Source: Protopterus annectens (lineage: Eukaryota > Chordata > Ceratodontiformes > Protopteridae). Taken from it: DNA of 64,000 nucleotides. The stretch spans positions 924,129,436 through 924,193,435 of the forward strand of contig NC_056743.1 in the NCBI RefSeq assembly GCF_019279795.1, written 5' to 3'. The notes beneath the pieces are model-generated. The model ran no database searches and was not told where the DNA came from. It saw only the letters and a program-made list of their open reading frames with translations. Positions 45,179 to 54,372 of the stretch are shown here, piece by piece. The position numbers and the translations under genes were made by a program. How positions within the stretch are numbered: position 1 is the stretch's first letter; each line of letters begins with the position of its first letter.

Positions 45179-46930
45179 TGTTGTCTGGGCCTTTCTGGAG
45201 CTATGATGATGGCCCTTGGTTTTTCATCCCTTATCTTTAACAGCACTCTGGGAAGAAGAGGCAGAGGAGGGAATGCATAGATCGAGAGCTGTGTCCAGGG
45301 GAAGGACAGAGCATCCACCTTCCAAGCTTTGTTGTGATGATCCCTGGTGCAAAAAGTTGGAAGAAGGTGGTTGGTTGGAGATGAGAAGAGATCCACCTAG
45401 GGAGTGCCCCAACACTGAATGATGCAATAGAAGATGGTCTTGTTTAGTTGCCACTCATGAGGATCCAGGACCTGCCTGCTCAACCGGTCTGCCAAGGTGT
45501 TGAGCCTTCCTGGAGGAAACTGAGCTGTCAGATGAATGCCCATGGAAGCTGCTATGGACCACAGTATCAAGCTTTGTCTACACAGGGGTAAGAGTGCGTC
45601 ACTCCCTGCTTGTTGATGTACCACATGATTGTGGTGTTGTCTGTCCTGACCAGAAGAGTACCAGGAGAGAGAAGATGTCTGAAAGCCATTAAGGCCTGCT
45701 GGACTGCCATCAATTCCTTCAGATTTATGTGCAAATGAACCTGTTGAGAGTTCCAAGTCCCCTGAATGCATATGCCCTCTAGATGTGCTCCCAAAGTGTA
45801 GTCAGAGGCATCTGTGGTGAGAGTCTGGCTGGCAGGAGGTGGACAGAAAGGCAGGCCTTTGTTCTGTGCACAGGCCATCGCCCACCGAAGGAATTTTGTC
45901 AGCAGGCAGGGAATCAGAGGAAGTATCAAGTCTAAATCCCGAGTGTGTTGACACCAAAGGTTTTTGAGGTACCATTGTATTTTCCTCATATGCAGTCTGG
46001 CATATGGAATCATCAGCATACATGAAGTCATGAATCCCAGGGCTTGCAGGAATTGCCTTGCAGAGAGCTGGGTCATGCTTGCCAATTTTTTTAAGTAATT
46101 TGAAAGATCCACTTGTTTCTCTTGAGGGAAGAATACCATCTGGGCAGCTATGTTCAGGCTCGCTCCTAGGAATACAATCTCCCTGGCGGGTACCAATTTT
46201 GACTTCTTTTCATTGATGGTGTAGCCCAAAGAGGTGAGAAGGTTCTTTACAAAGTCCAAATCCTTTAGAAGTTGCTCTGGAGAGTTTGCCTGAGTAAGAC
46301 AATTGTCCAAGTAAGGGTAAATTTGAATGTTTCTTTGCCTGCAAAAAGCAATGACTGGAGCCAGGCATTTGGTGAAAACTCTGGGAGCAGTAGATAAGCC
46401 AAAGGGCAGTGCAGAGAACTGGAAGTGCCTGTTCCCCACCCTGAAGAGAAGGAACTGCCTGTAGCTTTCCCTTATTGTGATGTGCAGATAAGCTTCTTTG
46501 AGATCCAAAGTCACCAGCCAGGAATCCTTGGCCAGCATTGGCAGCAACTGCTGAAGAGTGAGCATTTTGAATTTGGGAATCACCAGAAAAGTGTTTAGAA
46601 TGGACAAATCCAGAATAGGGCACCAGGTGCCCTCTTTTTCGGGACAAGGAAAAGTCTTGAGTAGAAACCCTGGCCTATCTGTAGTGCAGGAACTGGCTCT
46701 ATTGCTCCCAGGTTTATAAAGAAGAAACTTGTTTTTCTGCTTCTGCCCTTTGATTTGGGGGGGATATCTGGGTATCCTTGGTGGACAGGGAAGGTGTGAA
46801 AGGAGAACTTGTAGTCCTGGGATACTATTTTGAGCACCCATTTGTCATCTGTGATGGTGAAACAGACATTTGCAGAAATGGCTAACCTTCCCCCAAAGGA
46901 AACCCTGGGCCTGCAGAGGCAGGCAGGGGA
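44920..46930 (-). pseudogene. Reverse transcriptase-RNase H of DIRS B2
   Basis: Open for 424 codons from 46,841. 'FKMLTLQQLLPMLAKDSW'; palm 'LVTLDLKEAYLHITI' near 46,500; 'ALPFGLSTAPRVFTKCL' near 46,400; motif C reads 'YPYLDNCLTQA' near 46,310, so the second catalytic Asp of YLDD is Asn and the polymerase should be inactive. RNase H: 'LTTDASDYTLGAHLEG' near 45,810, 'LHINLKELMAVQQALMAF' near 45,710, 'TIMWYINKQGVTHSYPC' near 45,610 and 'LNTLADRLSRQVLDP' near 45,490. It ends near 44,920 in another frame. The lead before 46,841 is in a different frame. Confidence 0.8.
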
Positions 46931-46939
46931 AGGCCGGAG

Positions 46940-48753
46940 TCATTGGGAATGTTTGCTTTGGGAAGTTTGCTTAGAACTCCCCGATTTTGAAGAGGAAGCC
47001 TGCCAGTGCTTAGCCTTTTGAGGGGTGTAAGTCGATCCCCTATAAGACCTGAAACCCCTAGGCCTAGTGCGACTCTGTTTACTAGGGTCAGAAAAAGTCC
47101 AATTCTTAGAAGGGTAATGTCTACTAAAATGAAGAGTCTGAACTTGCAGAAAGTCCTTAACAGTTTGCATAGATTTGGCCTTATCCTCCAACTTGTTCAA
47201 CACCTCTTCTGCTTTGCTACCAAAAAGATTGTCCTTGTGCAAAGGCACATCCAGTAATTTAGATTTGACAGGTTCAGAAAGGGGCTGTTCCCTGAGCCAA
47301 GCATGTCTTATAATGACAGAAACTACAATGTAGAGAATGTTTAGTGACAAGAGTGGCAGAATTCAATAAATCTTGCATGTCCTTATGCTCCATCAGGGAG
47401 GAACACCAGCAATTTTAGCCTTAATAGCCTCCAACGTATGCTGCTGATACTTAAGCATATGAAAAAGACAATTAACAGACCTAATACCAGGGTGGAAGAA
47501 GTATAAACCTTTTTACCCATCTATCCAAGGCCCTAGATTCCCTGTCAGAAGGAAGAGGATTTTTAGCAACCTTGGCTATAACACCCTTAGGGCCCCGAGA
47601 AATAATCTCTGGATCAGCAGTAGGATTCTTGAAAATGAACTGATGAGAATCAGGAGCTCTATAATACCTGTCAGGCTTTCTGGGAGCAGGAGGAACAGAA
47701 TTAGGAGTCAAAGAAGTCCCCATGAAAACATCAACAACTTCCAAAACTGGAGGGATAGCCAAAGGCTTATGCTGTGGCAAAACCAAGAATTCCCTAATCC
47801 ATTTCTTAGACTGAGGATAGTCCTGACTTTCACATTTGAAATGCTCCCTAAGAGTATTCAGACTATCTCCAAAAGAAAAATCTTCTGGAGGGGAGGCAGA
47901 AGGGATGGAGTCTTCTGCATCAGAAGCCTCAAAACCAGAAAAAAAGTGGAGAGTTTCCCTCTTCCTCAGCAGAGTTGCTGGAAACCTCAGAGTCTGAGGC
48001 AGAGAAAGCTTCTGGGGACAATTCCCCAATCCTTTTAGAAGGAGGTGGCTGAGAGCCCTTGATAAGGGTCAAGAGATCACTAGCCATTTTAACCATCTGA
48101 GCCTGAGGCATTTGAGGGGAGGCCGGTGCCTGCTTTGGAGTAGATTTTCGGCTGGATGGCCTGCCAGAACGCCGGAGGGACTCAGGGGGTCTAGCCACTG
48201 CAGAAGTCTGAATCAAGGTCGTTGGTCTGGATCTGGTCTCCGGGCGGAGAAAAGAGGCCTCAGAAGCCAGCGCCCACTTAGTGGCTCCGGATCCAGCAGA
48301 GGCGGCGACTGGCAGAGGGTCAGAAGAAGAAGTGGAAGCCTGCAGTATGGACGACTCAGAAAAGGTCTCTGCAGATGCCTGCTGCTGAACCTCCGTGAAC
48401 TGCAAGGGCAAAAAAAGTGCCTCACTGACTACCACTGGGCTGACATCCAACTTAACAGGGATGTCGTCAGCTAATTTCACCCTAAGCCTGTCGCGGTCCT
48501 TATCCTTGTGCTTCTTAGGAACATCTGAAGTCGGGAGACCAGAAGATGCCATACCGACGAACTTAGGCCAAACTTCAAAATGCTTGAACAGGATCTTAGC
48601 CCTATGGCGTATGGTACACGGGTTGAAAGAAGCACAGAGAACACAATTAGGGGTGTCGTGCTCATGGCCCAAACAAGTAATACAATAGGAGTGAAAATCA
48701 CGTTGCGGAATCTGTTTTCCACAGGCAAGACAATTATTAACTTTCTCTGACAT
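46940..48753 (-). pseudogene. Gag-like ORF1 of DIRS B2
   Basis: Starts 'MSEKVNNCLACGKQIPQRDF' at 48,753. The head has the pattern CxxC, H, CxxC, H, CxxC ('HSYCITCLGHEHD', 'NCVLCASF'). Ser/Pro-rich middle to about 48,000. Folded C-terminal part with 'SRALDRWVKRFILLPPW' near 47,500, 'HAWLREQPLSEPVKSKLLDV' near 47,300 and 'LFGSKAEEVLNKLEDKAKSM' near 47,220, then a Ser/Lys/Gln tail ending at the TGA near 46,940. Frameshifts near 47,930, 47,480 and 47,350. Confidence 0.75.
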
Positions 48754-48911
48754 TTGTTAAAGCAAGGAAAGAGGGTCTCCAATGGGGTACTTATCTGAGG
48801 ATGTCTTCTACTAAGCAATCGGAATACAAAAAGAAGGTACTCGGCCGACCGGCACTCGTGCAAAATGCTTCTGCTTCGGACTCCGCAGCAGGAAAGACTG
48901 AGGAAATAGTG

Positions 48912-49070
48912 TCGGCTGCCTTCTTTTGTACCTGACATCCTGACGTCAGGCCTAAACCAAAGGCAGCCGATGTCATATACCGAAGACCATGGTATTCTGG
49001 CCGACTGTGGGCTACTGAGAGCTGGATAACTGATTTTGTAAGGACTGCAATAGTGAAACATGATGAATAT
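48912..49070. repeat. Right inverted terminal repeat of DIRS B2
   Basis: 'ggctgccttcttttgtacc' to '...gactgcaatagtgaaacatgatgaatat'; complement of the left repeat. Confidence 0.85.
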
Positions 49071-49592
49071 CCACTTAAATTTCTTTCTCCTCAATCAAAA
49101 CCTGGCAGAAAAATTCAAACCTGTTCCTCAATCCCAATAAAATAAAACTGATGCACTTCATCCTAAAACATTATCTCAGACAAAACAAATTTTCTTGGTT
49201 ACAAATGCAAATACTACTAAAATTGAGGTAGTACCATATAATAAATTAATAGATGGCAATCATAAAATTGATCAACATGTTCTTCAAACAATTAGAAAGA
49301 CACACCAGAAACATGGCTCCCTTTACTGGGCCAAACAGTTCCTTACAGACTCAACAAAGAAAACTCTAGCCTCATCATATTTGCTTCCAACCCTCTTATA
49401 TGCCTCACCTATCCTTACAAACCTAAATGCTATGCTAAAATCAAAACTGGCCATGTTACAACAGAGCAGCAGAATGTGCTACCAGCACTGCACATGGAAT
49501 TCACCACTGCCAAGCCTTAAAAGTGCTGAACTGGTTAGAGCTTAACTACCTAACATACTCACAGGTAGTTATGGCATACAGATTGATATATT

Positions 49593-49860
49593 GGGTCTAT
49601 GTCAGAAAAACGAAAGATCAATGTCTCGAATGCTCATATGAGCGAATATTCTAAAACTCTAAATTGCTATTGTGGGGGGCTGTGCCCCTCCACACCCCCT
49701 GCTAAATATATATTCCGACTCCGAGATCGCACTACAGTGAGGGAAGGGCAAATATTCTGATCCACATTGTAGTGCAAAAAAAATAACAATACCGAGGTTT
49801 GAAATATTCGATCATGTGAGCGCTTGATATTTCAAACATTTGTCATTCTAAAGTAGACCC
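49593..49860. mobile_element. Small TIR DNA element, copy 2 (268 bp)
   Basis: The ends GGGTCTATGTCAGA and (complement) GGGTCTACTTTAGA match at 11 of 14. Flanking GATATATT at 49,585-49,592 and 49,861-49,868 is a perfect 8-base target duplication. Core 'ccacaccccctgctaaatata' and 'actccgagatcgcactacagtg' as in the other copies. It inserted in the LINE fragment. Confidence 0.9.
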
Positions 49861-50747
49861 GATATATTATCCTGAAAATACACCTCATTAAAAAATATAC
49901 TATTGCCTTACAATCCCACAACAGACCTCTTTTCTTTTGATAAATTACTACTAAGCACTAGTAAAGCACATAATTCATCCAGGGACTAACTATATTCCTG
50001 TTACATCTCCACACTCTGAAAAAGCATACCCACACAAATAAAAATGAGTAAAACTCCCAAGCTATAAAAGCCAGCTCAAATAATACCTTAGCCAAGCTGA
50101 GGCCTCTAAAGAAAGCACAAGTTTATTACATATCACTAACTTTTCCCCTCCTGTATTTGAATCATTACACTCCTAACAAATTTCCCTCCTGCACTTGAAT
50201 CAAAACATCCCTGTTCACCCCATTCTTAAAAAACACTACTACTACTTGTCCTTCTCTTTTTCTAACTACCCCATCCATCACTCTACCCTTCTCATGCCTT
50301 CCCTATATAACAAAGTTTTAAACCTTGCAGATACACAGATTTGGAACAGGCAGGGTAGATGGAACCAATCCTATATTGTGCTTTCTCTCTCAAATGTTAC
50401 TAATATTTTTGATCTACAATATTAATATCTCCCCTCCTACATATTTTTTTCACTTATTTCTCAACTATACTCTTCATTATATCTCTTTAACTCCTTACAA
50501 ACCTTTCTGTACTGAAATGTAAGAACACTAAACTTCTTTACAATAACGTTTTCCTTCTATAATACAAATCCATTTAATTCCCTCAATATTTTAGAGCTAC
50601 CAGAACTATGTAGTTATAAATGTTTATGTGAATAGTTTACTGTATACACCTGTCTTGTAATTAAGTTTGTTTTTCAGAGAAATGTTAAGTGTTGCTTATT
50701 TGAGAACGGTTTGAAATTCACTTGTAAATATGAATGTACTGCGATGG

Positions 50748-50830
50748 TGCTTTCCCCCAAAGCCTCAGCTGTAAATGAGCTCTATCCAGTTAGACCTTCC
50801 TGGTCAACAAGGACAGACAAATATATTAGA
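50748..50830 (+). repeat. LINE 3' tail (shared family)
   Basis: 'tttcccccaaagcctcagctgtaaatgagc' to 'gtcaacaaggacagacaaata' resembles the tails of the SINE at 54.5 kb and the LINE at 57.4 kb, more diverged. Confidence 0.55.
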
Positions 50831-51129
50831 CACACATACATGACTGTATCCTAACACAATATTAAAGAAAGATTTTTTTTTTACAGCACCCAAACTACTG
50901 TAAAACACACACAGACTAGAGCAGCTGAAAGGATGAAGGTCCCAGTGATGAAGTCAGTGGAGCTTATAGTTCTAAACCTAACTGAAAATTAGAAAAGCAG
51001 TCACCTCCTAAATGGCATCAAAAAGGAACAAGAAAGCAACAATAATTCTGGACAACAAATATCAAAATTTAAAGATGGCAAAGAAGCACTTAGCTGCATG
51101 ATTGGAGACTATGTCCAAATGCGATCACT

Positions 51130-51262
51130 GCTAATGAGAGGACAGGTATATTGTGATAGGGAGAGCTTGAGGAACTTGAAGCTGCAGCATTAGTTTTACC
51201 AGTTCAGACAAGTGGTTCAAAGAACCATCAGTTGGATCAGAACAATGGAAGGAAAAGGATCT
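51130..51262. repeat. Decayed right terminal repeat of DIRS C
   Basis: 'ttagttttaccagttcagacaagtggttc' and 'ggatcagaacaatggaagg' align, with gaps, to the complement of the left end of C (32,085-32,150) and of its internal complementary region. L1-b ORF1 resumes at 51,263. Confidence 0.55.
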
Positions 51263-52060
51263 AGGTATTCAGTTGAACTGATAAAACTGCAAAAATCAGA
51301 TGATGAAGTAAAAAAAAAAAGGCTGGCCGAGTATGAGGCCTCTCAATGAAAGATGTTTCAAAAAATGGAAGAGTTACATACAAGACAGTGTGCATAGAGA
51401 ATACCCGAGATTTTTTGATATACCACAGAAACCTGAAGTAATGGACTGTAATTATTTTATGAAAGAACAAATGACCAACTGGACTGGTGTTCTACAGCAG
51501 GATTTGTTAAATGAAAGGGCACACTGTGTATACTCCAAACTTGGCCATGAGAAAGCAGCCAAGACCTACATTAGTAAAGATGCAATTTTACCATCAGAAA
51601 GAGTTGCTCCTGTCAAAACAGTGACAGAAAAAGTATAAATATCAGAAACAGAGTGTTTGTGGAAAATGATTATTCACTGTACACCAGTAAGTGAAGTAAG
51701 ATTATCCAATCAGGGAGTATTGAGGGGCAGTTGTGAGATTTAAACTGCTCGTATCCATCTGTCTTCAGAATATTTTTTCCTGGAGATTTAAAGACATTTC
51801 TGATGCAAAACAGGCTAAGTCAGAAATAAAAAAGTTTATCCAACAAAGACTGAGCCAGCAAGCAAAAGGAAAACTCTCTTCTCATTCTTCTGACAATGAC
51901 AACACCACCCATAAAGAGAGTCTGCCAATGAAACCTTTTCCATTGTTCCAAAAGAAAATGCTTCAGAGTCAGAAAAGAGGACAGGAAATGAATACTTGAG
52001 CTTGAACCGCAGACTGGTGTTGGGAGACAGAAATAATAATGATGACTAGTAACACAAATT
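51263..52060 (+). pseudogene. L1-b ORF1, main part
   Basis: Continues the fragment at 31,914-32,049. Segments: 'attcagttgaactgataaaact' as in L1-a; near 51,410, 'FFDIPQKPEVMDCNYF' (RRM-like); 'MTNWTGVLQQDLLNERAH' at 51,470; 'SKLGHEKAAKTYISKDAI'; 'LPSERVAPVKTVTEK'. After a frameshift comes a tail with 'SEIKKFIQQRLSQQAK' near 51,820 and 'SLPMKPFPLFQKKML' near 51,920. The same block order occurs in L1-a. Confidence 0.65.
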
Positions 52061-53560
52061 AGCAAATAAATTGTTGACTATAAAATATCAATCCCATTGA
52101 TTACAGGAGTAGACATCTGAAATATGGCTCTTCAAGAAAAAGTGTCTGAGAAAGACTGGAATTTTGCTGAGTTTGTCAAACTTGTTTGTAAACTATAAAA
52201 CATATACCCCACCTATATGTCCTTAATATTTAGAAGGACAATGAAGGGAATGAAGTAGTAAATGCATGTAAAATGTTTTTGTTTTTATTAATATTTGCAT
52301 AAACATGTTCATGACGTAAATTTCATGTTATATTGTAAAGCAGTTTAGTACAGTGTGAAGTTAGAGGTATTTAAGATGTGGAGACTCCTATTAGTGACTG
52401 TTGCATAATGTTAAAGCAAACAAGTACTTTTTTATTGTAAGAAGGCTGTTCAAAATCAAATCAAAGTTAATATAATGTCATCTTGGGTTTTTGGCGTAGA
52501 GTGAGGGATATAAAAGTGTATTGTCACATGTAGACTTAAGATAGTAATCTACCCTGTTTTTACATGTCTAGATTAATATCCTCGGTTTAAAATAGGGACT
52601 ATTTTTAAGTAACTAGGACTAAAAATATTACAAAATGATGAAAACCATGGACATTTTAAGTTTCTTGCATCTGCAATTTATTAGCTTGTTTTCTCATTAA
52701 CAAATGCTCTGAGTGGGAGAGAAGATGTCTACTGGTTCAGATAGCTGATCAAAGAAAATCTGTACATTATGCTCGGAGTGAAATTTACAAAAGATTCTTT
52801 CAAACATCTGCAAAGTTGTTAGCTGTTTTTTCTTCACTCCTGACTGCTTTGACTTGGAGACCAGCTGTCTCCATGTACAAGCAATTAATCTTGATAGCGC
52901 TGAGAAATGTAACACTTAAAGGTACAGTGACAAGCAGTTCAGGGAAAATAAGTTTGATACTAGGAAATGCATAGGAAGTATTAACTTCCCCAGCAGTTTT
53001 AATACTTTGCATTTAATAAAAAGTACATAACTTAGTTTATGTATTTAAGGGTAGCCAGTGTTCTTTTTCTTAGGGCTAAAAAGTTGATGTTTACTGAAAG
53101 CATTCAAGACATTTTTCACATCTGGGAGAGGAATAAAAACAACAAAAGAGCAGACAGCTATCAGTGTAATTAGGAACAGGCTGTATCATGCACTTTAGGA
53201 AGAATTACATTAATTTTAAATTAGGTAGTGCCTGTGGCCATAGCTGCCATTTTGGAGCAACAGCTATTATCTGGAGAGTTAAACTTTATTTGTTGAAAAT
53301 GTGCATAGTTTAGTGTGTTTGTTCCAAGTTCAAAGGGAATGGTGGTTCTGAAAATGTATTTATTTTCTTTGTTTTTACTGAAGTAAAAAATCTTGAAAAA
53401 TGTGATATAGATCCAAATGGACATGAGAAGCAGCAACTGCTTAAAGGTCAGTCTGCCAAACAGTAGTGTGTGATTTTATGTCAAACACTGGAAGTATACA
53501 TTTAAATGAACTGTCAATTTTTAATGGATGACAAAAAATAACTTTCTGTTCTAATGGCTA
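52061..53560 (+). other. L1-b spacer between ORF1 and ORF2
   Basis: About 1.5 kb without a coding frame, homologous to the L1-a spacer on both sides of its inserted LINE. It is the uninterrupted reference that dates the CR1-like insertion as later than L1-a. Confidence 0.6.
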
Positions 53561-54310
53561 TTCTGTCCATATTATCATGGAATCTAAATGGCCAAATAGA
53601 TATAAACAAAAATCAAAGACTACTAAATTATATCCAGGAGTATAGGGTGCAAATAGCAATGTTGCAGGTGACTCGTTTGCTTAGAAATGAGCATGTGAAT
53701 TTGACAATGAAATGATTTCAGTATGGACATTCAGCAGAATATCAGGAAAAAAGGGAATAAGAATACTGACTGCTAGATGGATTCCAATAGTGACAGAAGG
53801 GAAAATAGAACAATGGTAGATTTGTAGCAGTAAGGGAATATTGGGCAAGGGAGAATGATTATGTTGGCATGTATTTATATCCCACCAAAAATGTATTTAT
53901 ATCCCACCAAAAACTGCTATTATGGAAAATAAAGTTTGGGAGAAATAATCAGCTTTCGGCAGGGAATATTATTTATCACTGGGAAATAGAACTTGATTTG
54001 TAATAGGAAGATGCATCAGGGAGACACGGAAGGGAAAAGATAATAAAACAGAGAAGATTTTTAAAGAAATGTGTGATATTTTGGTTGGAAAATATGAATT
54101 TGGCAGTAGGAAATCAAGCCATAATTTACATATTATTCCCCAAAGTGCTATAACTGAGCTGTACTGGACAGAATTTACATTTCACAAGGGCATGTGTATT
54201 TAATTGAAAGTTTTAACACATCCAGTAACTATTTCACATCATGCACCAATAAAAACTAAGATAAACTAAAATATAGATGCAGGTCACTTGTTAAAATGGC
54301 TGTTGTTGGA

Positions 54311-54321
54311 TGGCGTAGTGG
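54311..54321 (+). promoter_or_regulatory. Pol III box A of the SINE
   Basis: TGGCGTAGTGG fits the consensus TRGYNNARNNG at every constrained position. Confidence 0.65.
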
Positions 54322-54361
54322 TGCAGCAGTAGCGTTGTCGCCTCCCAGCAAGAGGTTCTCC

Positions 54362-54372
54362 AGTTCGATTCT
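54362..54372 (+). promoter_or_regulatory. Pol III box B of the SINE
   Basis: AGTTCGATTCT fits GGTTCRANNCC except at the first and last constrained positions; it lies 51 bases after box A, as in tRNA-derived SINEs. Confidence 0.6.

Larger units (their letters stand above)
43706..49070 (-). mobile_element. DIRS element B2, about 5.4 kb
   Basis: Same family as B1, with related ends and gag. Inverted terminal repeats, internal complementary region, gag, RT-RNase H and recombinase are all present on the minus strand. The flanks (to '...agctccagg' and from 'ccacttaaatttcttt') join to give the sequence found unbroken at 43,320-43,350 in the neighbouring duplicate, apart from a few substitutions. 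This shows a clean insertion without an obvious target duplication. Confidence 0.85.
49071..50900 (+). mobile_element. CR1/L2-like LINE 3' half, plus strand
   Basis: The reverse-transcriptase thumb starts directly after B2: 'SIKTWQKNSNLFLNPNKIKL' at 49,085. It is followed by 'KIDQHVLQTIRKTHQKHGSL' near 49,270 and 'LLPTLLYASPILTNLNAML' near 49,385. A small DNA element interrupts it at 49,593-49,860; further C-terminal frames lie near 50,200-50,430 and a conserved 3' tail at 50,748-50,830. It aligns with the minus-strand LINE at 57,396-58,797 ('STLFYASPLFTNLNK', 'ALNPNKTKLL'). It sits in the 5' leader of DIRS C. Confidence 0.65.
32050..51262 (-). mobile_element. DIRS element C, old host copy holding A3, B2 and others
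   Basis: The left end 'acagttatgtacttgccata' begins at about 32,050, with an internal complementary region at 32,305-32,400. Pol lies at 34,000-32,400 and 40,740-40,275; gag at 43,520-41,390. A decayed right terminal repeat is recognised at about 51,130-51,262 (for example 'cagacaagtggttc' against the complement of 32,120-32,135). Most of the recombinase is deleted: RNase H near 32,600 runs almost straight into 'TLHTFSKHYKLDF' near 32,495. Insertions: A3 in the RT gene, an L1 tail at 40,410-40,672, B2 and a LINE in the 5' leader. Confidence 0.65.
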
